The notes under the pieces: generated by a model | What the model saw: only the letters and a program-made list of their open reading frames with translations | What the model was told of the DNA's origin: nothing | Database searches by the model: none | From: Streptomyces scabichelini | GTDB taxonomy: Bacteria; Actinomycetota; Actinomycetes; Streptomycetales; Streptomycetaceae | Length of the DNA: 53,557 nucleotides | Assembly (NCBI RefSeq): GCF_011045015.1 | Contig: NZ_JAAKZY010000054.1 | Location: 1 to 53,557, forward strand | Reading direction: 5' to 3' | Shown here: positions 44,659 through 51,912 of the stretch, in pieces | Layout of the letters: every line of letters starts with the position of its first letter | How positions within the stretch are numbered: the stretch's first letter is position 1 | Program-made: the position numbers and the translations under genes

Positions 44659-46206
44659 TTGCGCCAACAGGAGACAGACGACTACGACTTCGTGATCGTC
44701 GGTGGAGGTACCGCGGGTTCGGTCGTCGCCTCCCGGCTCACCGAGGACCCCGCGGTCCGTGTCGCCGTCATCGAGGGCGGCCCGTCCGATGTGGACCGGC
44801 CGGAGGTGCTGACCCTGCGCCGCTGGCTTGGCCTGCTCGGCAGCGAGCTCGACTACGACTACCCGACGACGCCGCAGCCGCGTGGCAATTCCCACATCCG
44901 GCACAGCCGTGCCCGGGTGCTCGGCGGCTGCTCGTCCCACAACACCCTGATCAGTTTCAGGCCACTGCCGTCCGACTGGGACGAGTGGGCCGAGGCGGGC
45001 GCCGAGGGCTGGGACGCGGTCTCCATGGACCCGTACTACGACCGGCTGCTGAACAACATCGTCCCGGTCGACGAGAAGGACCGCAACGCCATCGCGCGCG
45101 ACTTCGTCGAGGCCGCGCGGGAGGCCGTGGGCGTACCGCGTGTCGAGGGCTTCAACAAGGAGCCCTTCCATGAAGGCGTCGGCTTCTTCGACCTCGCGTA
45201 CCACCCGGAGAACAACAAGCGGTCCTCCGCATCGGTCGCGTATCTCCACCCCTTCCTGGACCGCCCCAACCTCCGTCTGATGCTGGAGACGTGGGCGTTG
45301 CGTCTCGAAATGGACGGCGGTCGGGCCACGGGAGTGCGCGTGCGCGCGAAGGACGGTACGGAGACGACCGTCACCGCGTCCCGCGAAGTCATCGTCTGTG
45401 CCGGCGCGGTGGACACCCCGAGGCTGCTGATGCTCTCCGGCATCGGACCCAAGAGGGACCTCGAGACACTCGGAATCCCCGTCGTCCACGATCTGCCCGG
45501 AGTCGGCGAGAACCTTCTCGACCATCCGGAGTCGGTGATCGTGTGGGAGACCCACGGCCCCATACCCGACAACTCCGCGATGGACTCCGACGCGGGTCTG
45601 TTCGTGCGCCGGGACCCGGCCGCCAAGGGCCCCGACCTGATGTTCCACTTCTACCAAATACCGTTCACCGACAACCCCGAGCGTCTCGGCTACGAGAAGC
45701 CGCGGTACGGGGTGTCGATGACGCCCAACATCCCCAAGCCGAAGAGCCGCGGCCGCCTTTACCTCACCAGCGCCGACCCGGCCGTAAAACCCGCCCTCGA
45801 CTTCCGGTACTTCACCGACGAGGACGACTACGACGGACGCACCCTGGTGGACGGCATCCGCATCGCCCGCGAGATCGCCCGTACCGAACCGCTCGCCGCC
45901 TGGCTGAAGCGGGAAGTGTGCCCGGGGCCTGAGCTCACCGGCGACGAGGAACTCGGCGAGTACGCCCGCAAGGTGGCGCACACCGTCTACCACCCCGCCG
46001 GAACCTGCCGCATCGGAGCCGTCGACGACCCGCTCGCCGTGGTCGGTCCCGAGCTGTCCGTGCGCGGACTGAGCGGTCTGCGCATCGCCGACGCCTCCGT
46101 CTTCCCGACCATCCCCGCCGTCAACCCGATGATCGGGGTCTTCATGGTCGGCGAGAAGTGTGCCGATCTGCTCACCCGGACCACCACCCCCGGAGGCGAT
46201 GCCTGA
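44659..46206 (+). CDS. Choline oxidase-like GMC flavoenzyme
   Basis: Proposed oxidation of choline to betaine aldehyde and glycine betaine. 515 residues: FAD site DFVIVGGGTAGSVVASRL, GMC block RVLGGCSSHNTLISF, second GMC signature GAVDTPRLLMLSGIG. The similarity is to Arthrobacter choline oxidase rather than E. coli BetA: His94 in GGCSSHN matches the covalent-FAD His99, His289-Pro-Glu291 matches the choline-binding HPE, and His445 matches His466. The position of catalytic Asn510 is Met491 (VNPMIG). TTG 44659 behind two AGGAA sites gives the family-like start; the frame opens at 44518. It overlaps the ABC ATPase gene by one base. Confidence 0.84.
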   Translation: MRQQETDDYDFVIVGGGTAGSVVASRLTEDPAVRVAVIEGGPSDVDRPEVLTLRRWLGLLGSELDYDYPTTPQPRGNSHIRHSRARVLGGCSSHNTLISFRPLPSDWDEWAEAGAEGWDAVSMDPYYDRLLNNIVPVDEKDRNAIARDFVEAAREAVGVPRVEGFNKEPFHEGVGFFDLAYHPENNKRSSASVAYLHPFLDRPNLRLMLETWALRLEMDGGRATGVRVRAKDGTETTVTASREVIVCAGAVDTPRLLMLSGIGPKRDLETLGIPVVHDLPGVGENLLDHPESVIVWETHGPIPDNSAMDSDAGLFVRRDPAAKGPDLMFHFYQIPFTDNPERLGYEKPRYGVSMTPNIPKPKSRGRLYLTSADPAVKPALDFRYFTDEDDYDGRTLVDGIRIAREIARTEPLAAWLKREVCPGPELTGDEELGEYARKVAHTVYHPAGTCRIGAVDDPLAVVGPELSVRGLSGLRIADASVFPTIPAVNPMIGVFMVGEKCADLLTRTTTPGGDA

Positions 46207-47315
46207 TGTCCACGTCCATGACGAAAGAGACGAACGAGAAAACTGAGGAGGACGCCGCCGTCACGGTGTTCTCCGTACGCAATTTGTGGAAGGTCTTCGG
46301 GCCCAAGGCCGAACGCATACCCAACAGCGACCTCGCGGATCTGCCGGCCGACGAGCTGCGCCGCCGCACCGGCTGCACGACTGCCGTGCGCGACGTGTCC
46401 TTCGAGGTCACCAAGGGCGAGGTGTTCGTCGTCATGGGCCTGTCCGGCTCGGGCAAGTCCACCCTGGTGCGCTGTCTGACCCGGCTGATCGAACCCACCT
46501 CCGGCGCGCTGGAGATCGACGGCGAGGATGTCCTCGCCATGGACAAGGCGCGCCTGCGTGAGCTGCGCAGGCACCGGGCGTCCATGGTCTTCCAGAACTT
46601 CGGTCTGCTGCCGCACCGTTCGGTGCTCGACAACGTCGCCTACGGCCTCGAGATCCAGGGCGTCGGCAAACTGGAGCGCCGCGCCCAGGCCATGAAGGTC
46701 GTTGCCAAGGTCGGCCTGGACGGCATGGAGCACCGCCGCCCCGCCCAGCTCTCCGGCGGTCAGCAGCAGCGCGTCGGGCTCGCCCGCGCCCTCGCCGTCG
46801 ACCCCGAGGTCCTGCTGTTCGACGAGCCGTTCAGCGCCCTCGACCCGCTGATCCGCCGCGACATGCAGGAGGAGGTCATGCGCCTGCACCGCGAAGAGGG
46901 CCGCACGATGATCTTCATCACCCACGACCTGAACGAGGCACTGCGCCTCGGCGACCGCATCGCGCTGATGCGTGACGGCCAGATCGTGCAGCTCGGCACC
47001 CCGGAGGAGATCGTCGCGGAACCCGCCGACGACTACGTGCGGGACTTCGTCCGTGACGTACCCCGCGAGCAGGTGATCACGGCTCGCAGCGCCATGCGCC
47101 CGGCGCGCGGCGACGAGGCGGAGGGCGGCCCCGAGGTCACCCCGGCGAGCACGGTCGCCGCGGCCATCGAGGCCGTGGCCCGCGCCGGCGCGCCGGCGCG
47201 GGTGATGGACGACGGCAAGCTGCTCGGCATCATCGACCACGAGGCGCTGCTGGCGGTGGTCGCGGGCGTCGACAGCAGGCCCGCCGACTCCGAGCAGGCG
47301 GCGGTGACTCGCTGA
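46206..47315 (+). CDS. Glycine betaine/quaternary amine ABC transporter, ATPase
   Basis: ProV/OpuAA-type ATPase driving uptake of betaine, choline or carnitine. 369 residues: Walker A GLSGSGKSTL, signature LSGGQQQRVGLARAL, Walker B VLLFDEPFSALDP, switch ITHDLNEALRLGDRI. The roughly 40-residue insert before the P-loop (AERIPNSDLADLPADELRRR) is typical of this subfamily. The C-terminus has only a short CBS-like segment (VMDDGKLLGIIDHEALLAVV). ATG 46206 overlaps the previous stop (TGATG), and the permease ATG overlaps its own, so the genes are translated as a chain. Confidence 0.93.
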   Translation: MSTSMTKETNEKTEEDAAVTVFSVRNLWKVFGPKAERIPNSDLADLPADELRRRTGCTTAVRDVSFEVTKGEVFVVMGLSGSGKSTLVRCLTRLIEPTSGALEIDGEDVLAMDKARLRELRRHRASMVFQNFGLLPHRSVLDNVAYGLEIQGVGKLERRAQAMKVVAKVGLDGMEHRRPAQLSGGQQQRVGLARALAVDPEVLLFDEPFSALDPLIRRDMQEEVMRLHREEGRTMIFITHDLNEALRLGDRIALMRDGQIVQLGTPEEIVAEPADDYVRDFVRDVPREQVITARSAMRPARGDEAEGGPEVTPASTVAAAIEAVARAGAPARVMDDGKLLGIIDHEALLAVVAGVDSRPADSEQAAVTR

Positions 47316-49342
47316 TGAGCACACTCACCCCGGAGAAACCGGCGCCGGAGAAGACCGGCTCGCCACCGGGCGGGATTCTGAGCACCGCCACCCGCTCGCC
47401 GCTGCTTCAGCGGCTTTCGGTCATGCCGCCGGCCGGCAGACGACTCGTGGGGCTGGCCGCGATCGCCGTCGTACTGGTGCCGTTCGCCGCCCTCCTGTGG
47501 GGCAGCGGCAGCTGGCCGGACGAGCTCGCTGTGGACATCAAGTCGCCCCTGGACGACACCTATACGTGGATCAGCGACAACCGCGACACGCACTGGCTGT
47601 TCCTCTACTTCCTGCTGCACATCAGCAACAGCGCCGAGTCCGCCGTGGACGGTGTGCAGTCCTTCCTCGATCTGCTCGGCTGGCCCGGGACCATCACGCT
47701 CTTCGTGCTCCTCGCCGGCCTCGCCGCGGGCACCCTGCGCAAGAGCCTGAAGACCGGTGGCATCGCGCTCGGCGCCTTCGCCTTCTGCGGCCTCCTTGAC
47801 GTGTGGGAGCCGGCCACCGAGACCATGTCCCTGATGATCGTGGCGGTGGCCTGCTCCGCCGTGCTCGGCGTGCTGCTCGGCCTGGCCGCCGGCCTCTCCG
47901 ACGTCTGCGACCGCATCCTGCGGCCGGTGTTCGACACCATGCAGATCATGCCGGCGTTCGCGTACCTGCTGCCGTTCGTGCTGCTCTTCGACATCGGCAT
48001 CCCCTCGGTTCTCGTCGCCACCGTCATCTACGCGGCCCCGCCGATCGCCCGGCTCACCTCCCTCGGCCTGCGCGGCGCCGACCCGGCGGCGATGGAGGCC
48101 TCGGCCTCGCTCGGCGCCACGCCGCTGCAGCAGCTGCTGACCGCGCGGCTGCCGCTGGCCCGCAAGGAGATGCTGCTGGGCCTCAACCAGACGATCATGA
48201 TGGCGCTGTCGATGGTCGTCATCGCCTCGATGATCGGCGCCGAGGGACTCGGCGACGAGGTGCTCAGCGGCCTGGCGAAGGTGCGGGTCGGCGACGCGCT
48301 GCCCGCCGGCATCGCCATCGTCCTCATCGCCATCTGGCTGGACCGCACGACCGCGGCCGCCGGCGAGGGACTCGAGGAGTCGCAGACCGGGGCCGGCGGC
48401 GGCAGGATCCGCGGCTGGTACGCCGTGCTCGGCACCGTCGTACTCACCGCGGCCACCGCCGCACTCGGGCAGAAGGAGTGGCCGGAGGGCTGGACGGTGA
48501 ACATCTCCGCACCGGTCAACGACGCCGTCGGCTGGTTCACCGACCACCTCGGCTCCGGCGTCCCGGTGCTCGGCGGCACCCTCACATGGTCCGACGGCTT
48601 CACCAAGTGGGTGCTCAACCCGATGCGCGAGGGCCTCCAGGGCACGCCGTGGTGGGGCATCCTGCTGGTCGTGGCCGCCGTGACCTGGCTGGTCGGCAAC
48701 TGGCGCACGGCGCTCGTCGCGACCCTGCTGATGTCGGCCGTGGGCGTCATCGGCCTGTGGGACAAGTCGCTCGACACCCTCTCCCAGGTGCTCGCCGCGC
48801 TCGTCATCACCCTGCTGCTGGGCATCGCGATCGGCATCCTCGCCGCCCGCTCGGCAAGCGCGGAGAAGCTGATCCGGCCTGTGCTCGACGTGCTGCAGAC
48901 GATGCCGCAGTTCATCTACCTCATCCCGGTGGTGGCGCTGTTCAGCGCGACGCGCACCGCCGCCATCATCGCCGCGGTCGCGTACGCGCTGCCCGCGGTC
49001 ATCCGCATCACCGCCCAGGGCATCAAGCAGGTCGACCCGTCCGCGGTCGAGGCTGCCCGCTCCCTGGGCGCCAGCGGCGGCCAGCAACTGCGCCAGGTGC
49101 AGCTGCCGCTCGCCCGGCCCGCGCTGCTGCTCGCCGTGAACCAGGGCGTCGTCCTGGTCCTCGCGATGGTCGTCGTCGGCGGCCTCATCGGCGGTGGCGC
49201 GCTCGGCTTCGACGTGGTCTTCGGCCTGCAGAAGAGTGAGCTGGGCGCCGGCCTCTCGGCGGGTGCGGCGATCGTGCTGCTCGGGCTGGTACTCGACCGC
49301 ATGACACAGCCCGACAATGACAACAGAAGGAAGAACCAGTGA
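47315..49342 (+). CDS. Glycine betaine ABC transporter permease, tandem fusion of two permease domains
   Basis: 675-residue inner-membrane protein made of two consecutive BPD_transp_1 domains. The first EAA loop is EASASLGATPLQQL, the second EAARSLGASGGQQL, each in a set of five to six hydrophobic helices. Between them is a hydrophilic stretch with its own WPEGWTVNISAPVND, mirroring WPDELAVDIKSPLDD near the N-terminus, so the gene looks like an internal duplication. One polypeptide would replace the usual permease dimer. Start ATG overlaps the ATPase stop; its stop overlaps the lipoprotein GTG. Confidence 0.93.
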   Translation: MSTLTPEKPAPEKTGSPPGGILSTATRSPLLQRLSVMPPAGRRLVGLAAIAVVLVPFAALLWGSGSWPDELAVDIKSPLDDTYTWISDNRDTHWLFLYFLLHISNSAESAVDGVQSFLDLLGWPGTITLFVLLAGLAAGTLRKSLKTGGIALGAFAFCGLLDVWEPATETMSLMIVAVACSAVLGVLLGLAAGLSDVCDRILRPVFDTMQIMPAFAYLLPFVLLFDIGIPSVLVATVIYAAPPIARLTSLGLRGADPAAMEASASLGATPLQQLLTARLPLARKEMLLGLNQTIMMALSMVVIASMIGAEGLGDEVLSGLAKVRVGDALPAGIAIVLIAIWLDRTTAAAGEGLEESQTGAGGGRIRGWYAVLGTVVLTAATAALGQKEWPEGWTVNISAPVNDAVGWFTDHLGSGVPVLGGTLTWSDGFTKWVLNPMREGLQGTPWWGILLVVAAVTWLVGNWRTALVATLLMSAVGVIGLWDKSLDTLSQVLAALVITLLLGIAIGILAARSASAEKLIRPVLDVLQTMPQFIYLIPVVALFSATRTAAIIAAVAYALPAVIRITAQGIKQVDPSAVEAARSLGASGGQQLRQVQLPLARPALLLAVNQGVVLVLAMVVVGGLIGGGALGFDVVFGLQKSELGAGLSAGAAIVLLGLVLDRMTQPDNDNRRKNQ

Positions 49343-50295
49343 TATTCAGAAGCAACCGGACGTATACCGCCCTGGCCGCCGGTGCCACAACCCTCGGCAT
49401 GGTCGTCCTGAGCGCCTGCGGTGCGGCGGACACCGGCAGCAGCGACTACGACAAGATCACCCTCGTCGTCCCGCCGTGGGTCGGTGCCGAGGCCAACGTC
49501 GTCGTTGCCCAGTACGTGATGCAGACCGAAATGGACCTGGACGTCAGCACCAAGCAGATGTCCGAGACGGTCGCGTTCGACGCTCTCAACAGCGGCAAGG
49601 TCGAGGCCCTCCTGGAGGACTGGGGCGGCGCTCCCAAGAAGATCCAAACGTACGTCGAGGAGAAGAAGACCGTCGTCGACGGCGGTTCCCTCGGCGTCGT
49701 GGGCCACATCGGCTGGTACGTGCCGAAGTACTTCGCCGACGCGCACCCCGACGTACTGGACTACAAGAACCTCAACAAGTACGCCAAGGACTTCGAGAGC
49801 CAGGAGACGCCGGGCAAGGGCACCCTGCTGCAGGGTGACCCGTCGTACACCTCGTACGACGCGGCGATCATCAAGAACCTGAAGCTGAACTTCGCGACGC
49901 ACTCGCTGGGCGCCGAATCCACGCAGATCACCGAGTTCCGCAAGAACTTCAAGACCAAGAAGCCGTTCATCAGCTACTGGTGGCAGCCGCAGTGGCTGAA
50001 CGCCGAGCTCGACCTGGTCGAGGTCAAGCTGCCGCCGTACAAGGAAGGCTGCCAGGACGACCCGAAGAAGGTCGCGTGCGCCTACCCGGACACGGATCTG
50101 AAGAAGTACCTCAACGCCGATTTCGCCGAGAAGGGCGGGGACGCCGCGGAGTTCCTGAAGAACTTCAAGTGGACCACCGAAGACCAGAATGCGGTCGCCA
50201 AGATGATCACGAAGGACCAGATGTCCCCGGAGGACGCCGCCAAGAAGTGGGTGGAGGCCAACAAGGACAAGGTTGACGGCTGGCTGCCGAAGTAA
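49339..50295 (+). CDS. Glycine betaine ABC transporter, substrate-binding lipoprotein
   Basis: 318-residue ProX/OpuAC-type binding protein. A lipoprotein signal with lipobox LSAC (cysteine at about 27) anchors it outside the membrane. Tryptophan-rich segments able to form the aromatic cage for a trimethylammonium group are PPWVGAEANV, EDWGGAPKK, IGWYVPKYF and SYWWQPQW. Start GTG 49339 overlaps the permease stop (GTGA). A strong hairpin follows at 50317 before betB. Which quaternary amine is bound cannot be decided from sequence. Confidence 0.92.
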   Translation: MIFRSNRTYTALAAGATTLGMVVLSACGAADTGSSDYDKITLVVPPWVGAEANVVVAQYVMQTEMDLDVSTKQMSETVAFDALNSGKVEALLEDWGGAPKKIQTYVEEKKTVVDGGSLGVVGHIGWYVPKYFADAHPDVLDYKNLNKYAKDFESQETPGKGTLLQGDPSYTSYDAAIIKNLKLNFATHSLGAESTQITEFRKNFKTKKPFISYWWQPQWLNAELDLVEVKLPPYKEGCQDDPKKVACAYPDTDLKKYLNADFAEKGGDAAEFLKNFKWTTEDQNAVAKMITKDQMSPEDAAKKWVEANKDKVDGWLPK

Positions 50296-50316
50296 CCGGC
50301 CACGCCGACACCGTAC

Positions 50317-50359
50317 GGCGGCCGTGGTGCGGGAACGTCCCTCCCGCGCCACGGCCGCC
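50317..50359 (+). terminator. Hairpin between the transporter and betB
   Basis: An 18-bp stem (50317-50334 with 50342-50359, one G-T pair) and 7-nt loop. There is no T-run, so it may act as a partial terminator or RNA stabiliser that sets the ratio of transporter to BetB. Confidence 0.65.
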
Positions 50360-50429
50360 GGGCAGGCCCGATGGGCGCGCCGCACCGCCCCGTCCCGCCT
50401 CGAAGCACGCACTGAGGGAAGTAGGAGAG

Positions 50430-51899
50430 ATGCCGGACCTGTTCATCGGCGGTGCCTGGACCGCCGCTCGCGACGAGCGGACCCGTGAGATCCGCTGTCC
50501 CGCCGACGGCAGTCTGGTCGCGGTCGTCGACGAGGCGGGAGGCAAGGACACCGCCGAGGCGATCGCCGCCGCCCGGCGCGCCTTCGACGAGGGCCCGTGG
50601 CCTGGCACCCCGGCCGCCGAGCGCGGCGACCTGCTGCTGCGCGTCGCCGATCTCCTCGTACGCGACAAGGCGCTGCTCGCTCGCGCCGAGTCCCTCGACA
50701 CCGGCAAGCGGCTGGTCGAGAGCGAGTACGACATGGACGACATCGCCAACTGCTTCCGCTACTTCGGCCGTCTCGCGGCAGCGGACAGCGGCCGGGTCGT
50801 CGACACCGGCAACCCGGACGCCGACAGCCGGGTGGTGTACGAACCGGTGGGCGTCTGCGCCCTGATCACCCCCTGGAACTATCCCCTTCTCCAGACAGCC
50901 TGGAAGGTAGCTCCGGCCTTGGCCGCCGGAAACACCTTCGTCCTCAAACCCAGTGAGCTCACCCCGCACTCCGCGATCCATCTGATGCGGCTGCTCGCGG
51001 AGGCCGGGCTCCCGGCGGGCGCCGCCAACCTGATTCTGGGCGCGGGCCCCGAGGCGGGCGCCCCGCTGGCCGACCACCCCGACGTCGACCTGGTCTCCTT
51101 CACCGGCGGCCTGCAGACCGGCCGCCGTCTGATGGCCACGGCCGCGGCCACGGTCAAGAAGGTCGCCCTCGAACTCGGCGGCAAGAACCCGAACATCGTC
51201 TTCGCCGACGCCGACTTCGAGACCGCCGTCGACATGGCCCTCACCGCCGTCTTCCTGCACTCCGGGCAGGTCTGCTCGGCGGGCGCCCGGCTGCTGGTCG
51301 AGGACTCGCTGCACGACCGCTTCGTCGACGAGGTGGTACGCCGTGCCCAACTGATCCGCCTGGGCGGCCCGTTCGACGAGCACGCCCGGACCGGCCCGCT
51401 GATCTCCGCACAGCATCTCGCCAAGGTCGAGGCGTATGTCGCGGCCGGACTCGCGGAAGGAGCGGTGCTGCGCTGCGGCGGAGCCCGCCCCACCGGTGAC
51501 CCGGCCCTGGCGAACGGCCACTTCTACCTTCCCACCGTCCTCGACGAGTGCCACGCCGGTATGTCCGTCGTCCAGGAGGAGTCGTTCGGCCCGGTGCTCA
51601 CGGTGGAGCGGTTCACCGACGAGGCCGAAGCGGTCCGTCTCGCGAACGACACCATCTACGGTCTCGCCGGGGCCGTGTGGACCTCCGACGAGGCACGGGC
51701 GCAGCGCGTGGTGTCGCGGCTGCGCATCGGCACCGTCTGGATCAACGACTACCACCCGTACGTTCCGCAGGCGGAGTGGGGCGGCTTCAAGCAGTCCGGC
51801 TTCGGCCGCGAACTCGGTCCGGCGGGCCTGGCGGAGTACCAGGAGCCCAAGCACATCTGGCGCAACACCAACCCGACGCCTCAGGGGTGGTTCTCCTGA
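50430..51899 (+). CDS. betB: Betaine aldehyde dehydrogenase
   Basis: NAD-dependent oxidation of betaine aldehyde to glycine betaine (EC 1.2.1.8). 489 residues, normal for the family. Catalytic Glu248 is in LELGGKNPNIVF and the nucleophile Cys282 in SGQVCSAGARLLVED. Other blocks are LITPWNYPLLQTAWK, KPSELTPHS and the C-terminal WGGFKQSGFGRELG, the betaine-aldehyde-dehydrogenase-like ending. ATG 50430 follows GTAGGAGAG. It would complete choline oxidation if the GMC enzyme releases the aldehyde. A related trimethylamino-aldehyde (for example the gamma-butyrobetaine aldehyde) is a possible alternative substrate. Confidence 0.91.
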   Translation: MPDLFIGGAWTAARDERTREIRCPADGSLVAVVDEAGGKDTAEAIAAARRAFDEGPWPGTPAAERGDLLLRVADLLVRDKALLARAESLDTGKRLVESEYDMDDIANCFRYFGRLAAADSGRVVDTGNPDADSRVVYEPVGVCALITPWNYPLLQTAWKVAPALAAGNTFVLKPSELTPHSAIHLMRLLAEAGLPAGAANLILGAGPEAGAPLADHPDVDLVSFTGGLQTGRRLMATAAATVKKVALELGGKNPNIVFADADFETAVDMALTAVFLHSGQVCSAGARLLVEDSLHDRFVDEVVRRAQLIRLGGPFDEHARTGPLISAQHLAKVEAYVAAGLAEGAVLRCGGARPTGDPALANGHFYLPTVLDECHAGMSVVQEESFGPVLTVERFTDEAEAVRLANDTIYGLAGAVWTSDEARAQRVVSRLRIGTVWINDYHPYVPQAEWGGFKQSGFGRELGPAGLAEYQEPKHIWRNTNPTPQGWFS

Positions 51900-51912
51900 C
51901 CCCTGAGGTCAG
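51896..51912. terminator. Short hairpin between convergent betB and SMC-like gene
   Basis: CTGACC (51896-51901) pairs with GGTCAG (51907-51912), loop CCTGA. It includes both stop codons. Weak as a terminator by itself. Confidence 0.4.
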
